Below, piece after piece: positions 23,140 to 33,204 of a stretch of 64,000 nt of DNA (its first letter is position 1; each line of letters starts with the position of its first letter). A program made the position numbers and the translations under genes. The notes under the pieces are model-generated. The model saw nothing but the letters and a program-made list of their open reading frames with translations. It was not told the origin of the DNA and searched no databases. The stretch comes from Cherax quadricarinatus (lineage: Eukaryota > Arthropoda > Malacostraca > Decapoda > Parastacidae), in the NCBI RefSeq assembly GCF_038502225.1, contig NC_091372.1, positions 8,441,482 through 8,505,481 of the forward strand. Reading direction: 5' to 3'.

Positions 23140-23284
23140 TAATTTTTAAAGCGGTGGAGTAGTAAGCCAGTGGAAGGCCTCGGTCAGATGACCAAAAGCT
23201 CCAGTTGTGGGTCTTTATATGACTAAGACCCTCGTCAGGAAACACTAGTCCCGTTTCCTGACAAACCTTACCTAACTACATATA
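23140..23284 (+). repeat. Dispersed SINE-like repeat R, copy 1
   Basis: Contains GTAAGCCAGTGGAAGGCCTC, GGTCAGATGACC and GTTTCCTGAC. It is shared with 24585-24715 (minus) and 60150-60290 (plus). It begins after a T-rich/TA run and ends in AACCTTACCTAAC. The class is not established. Confidence 0.75.
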
Positions 23285-23735
23285 TATACAGTGAGAAATA
23301 TACACCTCACAGTGTATATACACTGAGATTAATGCATCTTTAAAAGTATATACACTGAGAAATATACACCTTTCAGTGTGTATACACTGGGAAATATACC
23401 TCTCAGTGTATATACACAGAGAAAGATAAACCTTTCAGTATATATATATATACAAAGAGATACACCTCTCAGTGTATATACAGAGATACACCTCTCAGTG
23501 TATATACAGAGATACACCTCTCAGTGTATATACAGAGATACACCTCTCAGTGTATATACAGACATACACCTCTCAGTGTATATACAGAGATACACCTCTC
23601 AGTGTATATACAGACATACACCTCTCAGTGTATATACAGATATAAACACCAGTGTATATACACAGAGACACACCATTCAGTGTATATACACAGATATATA
23701 CACCATTCAGTGTATATACACTGATAAACAGTACA
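23285..23735. repeat. 26-bp palindrome-type satellite
   Basis: 26-bp units around ACCTCTCAGTGTATATACAG with irregular longer units at both ends. The core CTCAGTGTATATACACTGAG is a perfect palindrome where complete. It is related by its CTCTCAGTGTA core to the arrays at 9266-12779 and 33205-34708. Confidence 0.88.
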
Positions 23736-24045
23736 AACAACACACAGCTGTTTTTAATACATAAGATTTAACCTTACTGGTATTTTCCAAAGTCAACCTT
23801 AAGGATGTAATTTAATTCGGAAGAACATTGCAAAACCCAAGTGAAAGTTGACATTAATGAATTATTCTGACCACGAAGACGGGTCATGTTACGACTTAAC
23901 CTTCAAATAATCGTTGCTATTGTTGTTATATGCAGTGGGGAGCACTAAAATTGTACGAGTCATACGGTATAACTCTCCCTAGCAGGGACGAATTTAATTT
24001 GATTTAGCCGGATTACCAACTAATTAAGACCTGGGCCGGGATATT
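23736..24045. other. Non-repetitive spacer
   Basis: About 310 bp. A possible piece of dispersed repeat near 23935-23990; otherwise nothing recognised. Confidence 0.4.
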
Positions 24046-24360
24046 TAATAATAATAATAATAATAATCTTTATTTACTACCAGTACATGTACAAGGTATA
24101 CAGACCATAGCTGACATCAATGACATACTACTGTATAGAAAGTCGCTTGTTATGCTGAACATTTCCCGCAAATTAGGTGAGTTTTGTCCCAGGATGCGAC
24201 CCACACCAGTCCACTAACACCCAGGTACCTATTTTATTGATGGGGAACATAGACAACGGGTGTAAGGAAACACGTCCGATGTTTTCACCTCTTCGCCGGG
24301 AATCGAACCCGGACGCTCACCGTGTGAAGCCAGAGCTTTTGCCACCAGGCCACGGGCCAC
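24046..24360 (-). mobile_element. SINE-1 subfamily B, full-length
   Basis: On the minus strand: tRNA-like head with B-box GGGTTCGATTCCC, body with GGGTCGCATCCTGGG, then a 3' part GATGTCAGCTATGGTCTGTA, ending in an ATT repeat tail (seen as TAATAATAA at 24046-24066). It differs from the copies at 2218 and 34709, which end in CTTAT repeats. Confidence 0.87.
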
Positions 24361-24584
24361 CGGCGAACCTCAGACAGACAGTAAGATCTACTATGGAACT
24401 AATGAATCTTAAGCTTGAGGGCCCCTAATCCCGGATCCGGGGCCCCAGAAGCCACCTTAGTCCACTGTATGAGAAGAGGTGGCGAAGGGGCCCCCGTAAC
24501 AGTTCAAGCTTCAGGGCCTCAAAAATGTAGGTCCCCACTGGCCCCTAGAGGTATTTATCAATACCAATGGAGTTAGGTTAGGTA
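24361..24584. other. Spacer
   Basis: GC-richer stretch with several GGCCCC motifs. No feature recognised. Confidence 0.4.
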
Positions 24585-24715
24585 AAGTTCGTCAGGAAAC
24601 AGGACAAGTGTTTCCTGACGCGGGTCTTACTTATGTGATGACCCACAGCTGGAACTTTCGGTCATCTGACCGAGGCCTTCCACTGGCTTACCATTCCACC
24701 CCTTTAAAAATTAAT
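24585..24715 (-). repeat. Dispersed SINE-like repeat R, copy 2
   Basis: Reverse complement of the 23140 and 60150 copies: CGTCAGGAAACAGG, GGTCATCTGACC and GAGGCCTTCCACTGGCTTAC. Confidence 0.75.
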
Positions 24716-24784
24716 ATTAATTTATAGCAGTAAGGTCACTGTGTGAGTGGAATATTATTCTATACATTCGTGTATGTAAATATA

Positions 24785-25766
<982 letters not shown>

Positions 25767-25880
25767 CGTGCTGTTGGAGTGTGAGCAAAGTAACATTTAT
25801 GAAGGGATTCAGGGAAACCGGCAGGCCGGACTTGAGTCCTGGAGATGGGAAGTACAGTGCCTGCACTCTGAAGGAGGGGT

Positions 25881-26319
25881 TTACCTGGAGTTTACCTGGA
25901 GAGAGTTCCGGGGGTCAACGCCCCCGCGGCCCGGTCTGAGACCAGGCCTCCTGGTGGATCAGAGCCTGATCAACCAGGCTGTTGCTGCTGGCTGCACGCA
26001 AACCAACATACGAGCCACAGCCCGGCTGATCCGGAACTGACTTTAGGTGCTTGTCCAGTGCCAGCTTGAAGACTGCCAGGGGTCTGTTGGTAATCCCCCT
26101 TATGTGTGCTGGGAGGCAGTTGAACAGTCCCGGGCCCCTGACACTTATGGTATGGTCTCTAACGTGCTAGTGACACCCCTGCTTTTCATTGGGTAGATGG
26201 TGCATCGTCTGCCAAGTCTTCCGCCCTCGTAGTGAGTGATTCCCGTGTGCAAGTTCGGTACCAGTCCCTCTAGGATTTTCCAGGTGTATATAATCATGTA
26301 TCTCTCCCTCCTGCGTTCC
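25881..26319 (-). mobile_element. LINE-C 3' end nested in LINE-A
   Basis: Minus-strand LINE-C from its terminal CTCCAGGTAAACTCC up to the region encoding the LERRRERY-like motif (CTGGAACGCAGGAGGGAG at 26300-26317 on the minus strand). Target duplication AGGGGT at 25875-25880 and 26320-26325. LINE-A was therefore already in place when LINE-C inserted. Confidence 0.85.
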
Positions 26320-26456
26320 AGGGGTGTTAATGTTGCAGTTTAAAAACTGTAGTGTAAAGCACCCTTCTGGCAAGACAGTGATGGAGTGAATGATGGTGAA
26401 AGTTTTTCTTTTTCGGGCCACCCTGCCTTGGTGGGAATCGGCCAGTGTGTTAATAA

Positions 26457-26937
26457 AAAAAATATATATATATATTTATTTTTATTGTATAATGACCCAT
26501 CATATACACATAACCCTGCACATAAGACAAACTTATGAACTACGTTTCTGTCCGACTCATACCATTAACCAGACCCATCATGTACTCGCCTGACTTCACT
26601 CCTAACAAACTAAAGACATATGATAATGTCTAGGTCAGTTACCCACTCGAGAAGCCAGACTGGCGCAGCATCCTGGCATCATCCCACATGATGCTGGCTC
26701 CCTCCCAATACTTTAAATATTACAATGTAAACATCAGAAGGCAAGACTTTCCATATCTTACGTGCTAACTACTTGTCAGATTTATTCTTACAAACATAAC
26801 TAAGCGTTAAACCCACTAGGGTCAGAGTTATTTAATGTATTTTTCTGTGACATCGAAAGTTTGTCTTCTTGGACGTAGGTTCTGACAAATATTTCTTACT
26901 GGATAAATTACTTTTTTTCAAAGGTGGGTTTAATGGT
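26457..26937. other. Spacer
   Basis: AT repeats just after the LINE-A tail (26460-26480), then about 450 bp of non-repetitive sequence with nothing recognised. Confidence 0.45.
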
Positions 26938-27310
26938 TAGGAGCTGTTATCTTAGCTCCTCGTTTATATGCTAGGTGCTGTTATCTTAGCTCCTCGTTTA
27001 TATGCTAGGTGCTGTTATCTTAGCTCCTCGTTTATATGCTAGGTGCTGTTATCTTAGCTCCTTGTTTATACGCTAGGTGCTGTTATCTTAGCTCCTCGTT
27101 TATATGCTAGGTGCTGTTATCTTAGCTCCTCGTTTATATGCTAGGTGCTGTTATCTTAGCTCCTCGTTTATATGCTAGGTGCTGTTATCTTACCTCAACT
27201 CATTTAGTTGCTAGGAGCTGTTATCTTACCTCAACTCATTTAGTTGCTAGGAGCTGTTATCTTACCTCAACTCATTTAGTTGCTAGGAGCTGTTATCTTA
27301 CCTCAACTCA
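26938..27310. repeat. 33-bp then 36-bp tandem repeats
   Basis: Eight copies of a 33-bp unit (TATGCTAGGTGCTGTTATC, TTAGCTCCTCG) pass into four copies of a 36-bp unit (TTGCTAGGAGCTGTTATC, TTACCTCAACTCATT). The two units share the GCTAGG-GCTGTTATCTTA core, so one derives from the other. Confidence 0.93.
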
Positions 27311-27344
27311 TTTCAAAACCCAACCCTATCTAAAGTATTCTCTA

Positions 27345-27480
27345 CCACCCCCAGGACGCCGTACACACCAGTCAACTAACACACAGGTACCTACTTAGTG
27401 CTAGGTGAACGTGGGCAGCAGATGTAGGGTGACTAACACCCAGGTACCTACTTACTGCGTGGGTAGCAGCTACAGGGAGA
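27345..27480 (-). mobile_element. SINE-1 body fragment with internal duplication
   Basis: Has the SINE-1 middle (CACACCAGTCAACTAACAC, CAGGTACCTACTTA) present twice in tandem, as at 39950-40150. No tRNA-like head. Confidence 0.65.
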
Positions 27481-27590
27481 CGTGCCCATATATGAGTGGG
27501 AATGGGTGGATTTGATAAGACCTGCCCTTCATGGGCCAGTTGGCCTGCTGCAGTGCTTCTTCGTTCCTATGTTCGTATAAATCTGCCTAA
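27481..27590 (+). mobile_element. LINE-D 3'-terminal fragment
   Basis: Contains GGGCCAGTTGGCCTGCTGCA and TCGTTCCTATGTTCGTAT, the counterpart of the minus-strand LINE-D end at 44573-44640. Short and non-coding. Confidence 0.55.
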
Positions 27591-27645
27591 GTCTGCGCTA
27601 AATAATATCTGCCGCAAGAAAGTCATAAAAGAAAGATATCGAAGG

Positions 27646-27655
27646 ATCTTAGAAG
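27646..27655. repeat. Target-site duplication, left (ATCTTAGAAG)
   Basis: Ten-base direct repeat with 28621-28630, flanking the HHR-bearing insertion. Confidence 0.85.
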
Positions 27656-27721
27656 TGATGAATGGTTTTGAAAACCGACAAGTTGAAGAATTGAGACACT
27701 TATGCAACACATGGGAATCTT

Positions 27722-27766
27722 TATTGAAGAAACGTTTCGCCACACAGTGGCTTCATCAGTCCAATA
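27722..27766 (-). ncRNA. Hammerhead-like motif, family A
   Basis: On the minus strand: helix I arm TATTGGA, core CTGATGA, an extra A, stem II GCCAC-TGT-GTGGC, GAAACGTT, then helix I arm TC-TT-CAATA with a 2-nt bulge. Helix III would be the palindrome ACGT, which can only pair between two molecules. Confidence 0.65.
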
Positions 27767-28098
27767 CAAAGTAGAAATGGGTAAGTGGAGTAGAAGTTCG
27801 AGGTAATCAGTCCCTCAACCTGGAATCGATGTGTTCAGTCCATCACTCTTGTAGGAAGTGCAGCATAGGGCCAGAGAGGTGGCTTATATACTGCGGTGAG
27901 ATGAGTTGAAGCAGGAGGAGGTGAGATCACAGTGGGACCTGCCACTAGTGTAAGTAGGTCGTCGTCCAAAGGTTGGGCAAGCGTTGAAGTCTTTGTACCA
28001 AGATTCCATGATGTTGCAGTGTCTGACAGAGGTGATGAATGGTTTTGAAAACCGACAAGTTGAAGAATTGAGACACTTATGCAACACATGGGAATCTT

Positions 28099-28143
28099 TA
28101 TTGAAGAAACGTTTCGCCACACAGTGGCTTCATCAGTCCAATA
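28099..28143 (-). ncRNA. Hammerhead-like motif, family A
   Basis: Identical to the copy 377 bp to its left. The two bracket one full unit, so cleavage at both would release a monomer of about 377 nt. Confidence 0.65.
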
Positions 28144-28414
28144 CAAAGTAGAAATGGGTAAGTGGAGTAGAAGTTCGAGGTAATCAGTCCCTCAACCTGG
28201 AATCGAAAGATTCCCATGTGTTGCATAAGTGTCTCAATTCTTCAACTTGTCGGTTTTCAAAACCATTCATCACTTCTGTCAGACACTGCAACATCATGGA
28301 ATCTTGGTACAAAGACTTCAACGCTTGCCCAACCTTTGGACGACGACCTACTTACACTAGTGGCAGGTCCCACTGTGATCCCGCCTCCTCCTGCTTCAAC
28401 TCATCTCACCGCAG

Positions 28415-28422
28415 TATATAAG
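28415..28422 (+). promoter_or_regulatory. TATA-like box in family A unit
   Basis: TATATAAG about 117 bp upstream of the plus-strand HHR. Family B units have TATTTAAG at the corresponding place (for example 48524-48531), in a shared CAGTAT...AAG context. A promoter role is inferred from position and conservation only. Confidence 0.4.
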
Positions 28423-28538
28423 CCACCTCTCTGGCCCTATGCTGCACTTCCTACAAGAGTGATGGACTGAACACATCGATTCCAGGTTGAGGGACTGATT
28501 ACCTCGAACTTCTACTCCACTTACCCATTTCTACTTTG

Positions 28539-28583
28539 TATTGGACTGATGAAGCCACTGTGTGGCGAAACGTTTCTTCAATA
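28539..28583 (+). ncRNA. Hammerhead-like motif, family A
   Basis: Plus-strand copy with intact CTGATGA, stem II GCCAC-TGT-GTGGC, GAAA and helix I TATTGGA / TC(TT)CAATA. The predicted cleavage triplet is GUU. The extra A between the core and stem II is a deviation from the textbook hammerhead. Confidence 0.65.
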
Positions 28584-28620
28584 AAGATTCCCATGTGTTG
28601 CATAAGTGTCTCAATTCTTC

Positions 28621-28630
28621 ATCTTAGAAG
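28621..28630. repeat. Target-site duplication, right (ATCTTAGAAG)
   Basis: Matches 27646-27655 exactly. Confidence 0.85.
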
Positions 28631-28904
28631 TATAAACAAAGACATGAAGTTGAGAACAGCTGTTAAATAATTCATTGATGCTGTGGTACTCTCCTCCCCA
28701 CGGGGAAGGGGAGACCTCAGTCCCACAGGGTTAGGGGGAAGGGTCTACCAGACCCTAAACTGGAAAGGGGTAACGTGAAGCACACCCACCATTACCTGTT
28801 GGATCCTTCCTCTTATGAAGGCCGTCTGACTGGAAGTTTGTCTTTAACTCGGGCACCAAAATACACACACACATTGATATTTTTCGGTCACAGGTAGAGT
28901 ACAC
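28631..28904. other. Non-repetitive spacer
   Basis: About 270 bp, GC-rich in the middle (CCCCACGGGGAAGGGG). No feature recognised. Confidence 0.45.
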
Positions 28905-29152
28905 ACCAGGCCCGCGGCCTGGTAGCAAAAGCTCTCACTTCACACGGTGAGGGGTCCGGGTTTCATTCCCAGCAAGGGTTGAAACATCGGACATGTTTCC
29001 TTACACCTGGTGTCTATATTCACCCATCAGTAAAGTAGGTACCTGGGTGTTAGTGGACTGGTGTGGGTCGCATCCTAGGACAAAATTGACCTAATTTTCC
29101 CAAAATGCTTAGCATAACAAGAGGCTTTCCCTACAGTAGTATATCATTGATG

Positions 29153-29326
29153 ACTCACGAAATCGTAATGACACGATTGCAAACAAACCATACCACTGGT
29201 GGGGTTTGAACCCCCGGTCAGAGAGTTTCAAAACTCCAGAAGCTAGCTGGCCCAGTGGCTAACGCGACGGTCTGGAGTTTTGAGACTCTGACCGCGGGTC
29301 AAACCCCACCCGTGGTTTGGTTTATG
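29153..29326. mobile_element. SINE-V fold-back copy nested in SINE-1
   Basis: Target duplication TCATTGATG at 29144-29152 and 29327-29335. The left half is on the minus strand (tail CACGAAATCG..., then B-box GGGGTTTGAACCCC). The right half is on the plus strand with A-box TGGCCCAGTGGCTAA and the B-box region GGGTCAAACCCC. The halves are inverted copies of each other. Confidence 0.8.
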
Positions 29327-29345
29327 TCATTGATGTCAGCTATGG

Positions 29346-30038
29346 ATGTATCTACCTCATCTGCTAGGAAAATGATGGGATGGATAATGAGAACCTTAAA
29401 AACTAGGGACGCCAAGCCCATGATGATTCTCTTCAAATGGCTTGTTCTCTCGAGGCAGGAATACTGCTGTACACTAACGGCCCCCTTCAAGGCTGGCGAC
29501 ATTGCTGACCTGGAGAGTGTACAAAGAACTTTCACGGCACACACAAGTACGATAAGGCGCCTAAATTACTGGGAATGGTTGAAGTCCCTTGATTTGTATT
29601 CCCTGGAACGCAGGCGAGAGAGATACATAATAATATACACTTGGAATTTCCTACAGGGATTAGTACCAAACTTGCACACGAAAATAAATTCTTATGAAAG
29701 CAAAAGACTGTAGACGATGCAACATTCCCCGAGGAAAAGCAGGGGCGCCACGAGTACACTGAGAGACAACACAGTAAGTGTCAGGGACCCAAGACTGCTC
29801 AACTGCCTCCCAGCATACATAAGGGGGATTACCAATAGACCCCTGACTGTCTTCAAGCAGGCACTGGACAGACACCTAAAGTCAGCACCTGACCAGTCGG
29901 GCTGTGGTTCGTACGTCAACTTACGTGCGGCCATCAGTAACAGCCTGGTTGATTAGACCCTGATCCACCATGAGGCCTGGTCTCAGACCGAGCCGCGGGG
30001 GCGTTGACCCCCGAAACCCTCTCCAGGTAAACTCCAGG
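29346..30038 (+). mobile_element. LINE-C, 5'-truncated, nested in SINE-1
   Basis: Flanked by TATGG at 29341-29345 and 30039-30043. It contains the C-terminal coding part and the 3' UTR with GGGGGCGTTGACCCCCG, ending CTCCAGGTAAACTCCAGG. It is the best preserved copy of this family in the window. Confidence 0.87.
29349..29956 (+). pseudogene. LINE-C RT protein, C-terminal part
   Basis: Contains the post-RT region typical of CR1/L2-type LINE proteins: SRQEYCCTLTAPF, LESVQRTFT, then LNYWEWLKSLDLYSLERRRE and IIYTWNFLQGLVPN. A single in-frame TAG at 29711-29713 breaks it. The same frame then continues with LNCLPAYIRGITNRPLTVF and ALDRHLKSAPD to the stop at 29956. The RT catalytic domain is missing through 5' truncation. 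CR1/L2 assignment rests on the LYSLERRRERY motif and is an inference. Confidence 0.75.
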
Positions 30039-30073
30039 TATGGTCTGTATACCTTGTACATATAGAAATAGAG

Positions 30074-30140
<67 letters not shown>
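30074..30140. repeat. (ATT)n microsatellite, SINE tail
   Basis: About 65 bp of ATT repeats continuing the SINE-1 subfamily-B tail. Confidence 0.93.
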
Positions 30141-30144
<4 letters not shown>

Positions 30145-30283
30145 CTTATGTACAAGTTTCATTTATATTACGATAGATATTTTAGTTAGTAGATCAAATG
30201 AGAATATAATTTTTTATATTACTTATTACTATATCTAGTTATTAGAATATTTGTGAGACTAGAGTTACCGTGGTGGTAGAGTG

Positions 30284-31560
30284 AAGGTTCTCACTGAGTG
30301 AAGGTTCTCACTGAGTGAAGGTTCTGAGTGAAGGTTCTCACTGAGTGAAGGTTCTCACTGAGTGAAGGTTCTCACTGAGTGAAGGTTCTCACTGAGTGAA
30401 GGTTCACACTGAGTGAAGGTTCTCACTGAGTGAAGGTTCTCACTGAGTGAAGGTTCTCACTGAGTGAAGGTTCTCACTGAGTGAAGGTTCTCACTGAGTG
30501 AAGGTTCTCACTGAGTGAAGGTTCTCACTGAGTGAAGGTTCTCACTGAGTGAAGGTTCTCACTGAGTGAAGGTTCTCACTGAGTGAAGGTTCTCACTGAG
30601 TGAAGGTTCTCACTGAGTGAAGGTTCTCACTGAGTGAAGGTTCACACTGAGTGAAGGTTCTCACTGAGTGAAGGTTCTCACTGAGTGAAGGTTCACACTG
30701 AGTGAAGGTTCTCACTGAGTGAAGGTTCTCACTGAGTGAAGGTTCACACTGAGTGAAGGTTCTCACTGAGTGAAGGTTCTCACTGAGTGAAGGTTCTCAC
30801 TGAGTGAAGGTTCACACTGAGTGAAGGTTCTCACTGAGTGAAGGTTCTCACTGAGTGAAGGTTCTAACTGAGTGAAGGTTCTCACTGAGTGAAGGTTCAC
30901 ACTGAGTGAAGGTTCTCACTGAGTGAAGGTTCTCACTGAGTGAAGGTTCTCACTGAGTGAAGGTTCACACTGAGTGAAGGTTCTCACTGAGTGAAGGTTC
31001 TCACTGAGTGAAGGTTCACACTGAGTGAAGGTTCTCACCGTGGTGGTAGAGTGAAGGTTCTCACTGAGTGAAGGTTCTCACTGAGTGAAGGTTCTCACTG
31101 AGTGAAGGTTCTCACTGAGTGAAGGTTCTCACTGAGTGAAGGTTCTCACTGAGTGAAGGTTCTCACTGAGTGAAGGTTCTCACTCACTGAGTGAAGGTTC
31201 TGAGTGAAGGTTCTCACTGAGTGAAGGTTCTCACTGAGTGAAGGTTCTGAGTGAAGGTTCTCACTGAGTGAAGGTTCTCACTGAGTGAAGGTTCTCACTG
31301 AGTGAAGGTTCTCTCTGAGTGAAGGTTCTCACTGAGTGAAGGTTCTCACTGAGTGAAGGTTCACACTGAGTGAAGGTTCTCACCGAGTGAAGGTTCTCAC
31401 TGAGTGAAGGTTCACACTGAGTGAAAGTTCTCACTGAGTGAAGGTTCTCACTGAGTGAAGGTTCTCACTGAGTGAAGGTTCTCACTGAGTGAAGGTTCTC
31501 ACTGAGTGAAGGTTCTCACTGAGTGAAGGTTCTCACTGAGTGAAGGTTCTCACTGAGTGT
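30284..31560. repeat. 17-bp tandem satellite (about 75 copies)
   Basis: Units of TCACTGAGTGAAGGTTC with variants GGTTCACACTG and shortened GGTTCTGAGTG. The sequence GTGGTGGTAGAGTGAAGG recurs at 30271 and 31040, so a block of about 770 bp was duplicated. Confidence 0.96.
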
Positions 31561-31629
31561 TCCACTCACCTAGACACTCCTTCACTCTTTACCACTTGTG
31601 GTGCATTCTGGGAAGTTTGTGTGAAGCTC

Positions 31630-31750
31630 CTGAGTTCAACTTACCCCACACCTGAGTGCAACTTACCCCACACCTGAGTGCAACTTACCCCACACCTGAG
31701 TGCAACTTACCCCACACCTGAGTGCAACTTACCCCACACCTGAGTGCAAG
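31630..31750. repeat. 22-bp tandem repeat, 5 copies
   Basis: Units of GAGTGCAACTTACCCCACAC plus CT. Confidence 0.93.
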
Positions 31751-32079
31751 TACACACCTGCAACTGTAAGAACCTCACTATACTCAGCCACCGGACAGGA
31801 CGCACCTTAGGCTCTCTCGACTTGTTGTGATGATCACGTTGGTAAGCTGAGAAATATGTCTTGTTCTCTGTGGAATTACACTCATACTGACTTATTTAAA
31901 AAAATAATTATTTCTTTACATTTTTAGGATGATCTAAGTCCAGAATAGATCTTATCGACGCAAATTCCTTAGACTGGCAGTTTCGTGACTGTAACTTTGT
32001 GATTTTGTACCCAGTAAGGTTTGGTCTTTGTTTCTCTCTCCCTTGCTTACTGCTGCGTTGCTTACAATTGATATGTGCT
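31751..32079. other. Non-repetitive spacer
   Basis: About 330 bp. No feature recognised. Confidence 0.45.
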
Positions 32080-32195
32080 TAATGTTGGGGTTTAAACCCA
32101 TGGCAAGCGAGTCCTAACACTCACAGGTCAGTGCGTTAACCACTGAGCCAGCTGGCTACAATAAGATTAATCTAATTATTTATATTTCTAGACAC
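32080..32195 (-). mobile_element. SINE-V relative, with 5' leader
   Basis: The minus strand reads a leader with AATCTTATTGTAGCCAGCTG, A-box TGGCTCAGTGGTTAACGC and B-box GGGTTTAAACCCC. The same leader precedes the head at 50945-51065, but the tRNA body differs, so this is another subfamily. Confidence 0.72.
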
Positions 32196-32204
32196 TTACT
32201 GCTA

Positions 32205-32290
32205 GGTGAACAGTAACAGCAGTGTAAGGTGACTAACGCCCAGGTACCTACTCACTGCTAGGTGAACAGGGACAGCAGGTGTTAAGACTT
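32205..32290 (-). mobile_element. SINE-1 body fragment with internal duplication
   Basis: Two tandem copies of the segment TACTGCTAGGTGAACAG ... GTGTAAGGTGACTAAC, as at 39950-40150. Confidence 0.6.
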
Positions 32291-32394
32291 ACCCAGCGTC
32301 TTGTGCGTCCGGGACTGACTGTCCATTGTTTTGCTTTTTGAGCAGGATCCAGTCCTAGGTGGACCGAGACCGACTGATTCCATGTGGGTGGTTA

Positions 32395-32700
32395 ACAAAC
32401 CTGGGTTTATAGATGCATATCTGGTGTGGTGGATGGTTAATGAACCAGGGTTGTGAGGGCCGATCTGGTGTGGTGGATGGTTAATGAACCAGGGTTGTGA
32501 GGGCCGATCTGGTGTGGTGGATGTATAAGAAAGCCGGGGTGATTTCCGGCAGGGTTGGTGTAATAGAGGCTTAAGGAAGCCGGAGTTATGCTGGACCGAC
32601 CTGATTTGTAGGAGGGTTAACGAAGCCGGAAATATGACTGACCTATTTAGTGTGGGGAAATCTTAATGAAGCCGGTGTTGGATTGACCAGTTCGGTATGG
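32395..32700. repeat. Degenerate 44-57-bp tandem repeat
   Basis: Two near-identical 44-bp units with GGTGTGGTGGATGGTTAATG and AACCAGGGTTGTGAGGGCCG. Increasingly diverged relatives run up to about 32700 (AAGCCGG motif). Confidence 0.7.
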
Positions 32701-33204
32701 ACGCCTGACTCTCTCTGACCTTCACACTGTCTGGCCGGGCGGTCGGCAACAGGACGGCTCTCAGTCTGGCCGGCTCTCACACACCAGTTACCTTTTATAA
32801 CTTCTTGAGTATAAAAAAACAGACGGGAAACGTGTTTACAACCTCTGGTCGAGTAATCTTCTCGTCACTGAGTTCTGTCTGAAAACTCCATTTGCAATTA
32901 CTAGTTTTTAAGAACTTTGAACTGCCCGCTGGGATTTGGGTATATTATCCCATCTAAAAGTGGATAAAATCCTGAAGGATTCCTTGTTAAAGTTCCTGAT
33001 TGCTGTTCTCAGCCTCTGAAAATTGTACAGCTGAAGTGTATCTCATGTGATATGTTTGGAGTGATGTCAACCCCCACACTCTTGTTTTGTTGCTAATGAT
33101 CTACATAATTCATGCATATCTACTACACGATAGTCAGACTACACGCCACCTGCACCAACAGTCAGGGTTACTTGGATACCTTAACCAGGGATCAAAAGAA
33201 ACTA
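32701..33204. other. Non-repetitive spacer
   Basis: About 500 bp of unique-looking sequence. No open frame worth calling and no repeat recognised. Confidence 0.45.

Larger units (their letters stand above)
27656..28620. mobile_element. HHR-bearing element, family A: complete insertion
   Basis: 965 bp bounded by the 10-bp repeat ATCTTAGAAG. Structure: 1.5 minus-strand copies head-to-tail (unit 377 bp, measured between HHR positions 27722 and 28099), then an abrupt switch near 28205 to a plus-strand copy of about 415 bp. Each copy has a TATATAAG motif, an HHR-like motif and the segment TGTCAGACACTGCAACATCA. No RT or endonuclease is encoded; the short frames on either strand are not conserved proteins. 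The tandem-plus-inverted layout, variable-length target duplication and hammerhead motif fit Penelope-like elements or retrozymes. That assignment is inferred. Confidence 0.75.
28905..30145 (+). mobile_element. SINE-1 subfamily B, interrupted by two younger insertions
   Basis: SINE segments 28905-29152, 29327-29345 and 30039-30145 join into one subfamily-B copy: head with a B-box (GGGTTTCATTCCC), body, GATGTCAGCTATGGTCTGTA, and an ATT-repeat tail from about 30074. SINE-V (29153-29326) and LINE-C (29346-30038) interrupt it, each with its own target duplication. Confidence 0.85.

Noticed and set aside
28216..28470. 84-residue frame (CCISVSILQLVGFQNHSSLL...) in the family A element
   Set aside because: It is found on both inverted copies only because the DNA is duplicated. 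There are no RT or endonuclease motifs, and it passes through the TATA-like region.
29327..30145. Idea that LINE-C and SINE-1 subfamily B share a 3' tail (TATGGTCTGTATACC...ATT repeats), making them partners
   Set aside because: The tail belongs to the SINE copy that LINE-C interrupted. TATGG on both sides of LINE-C and the continuous SINE sequence after splicing show this. LINE-C itself ends in CTCCAGGTAAACTCCAGG.
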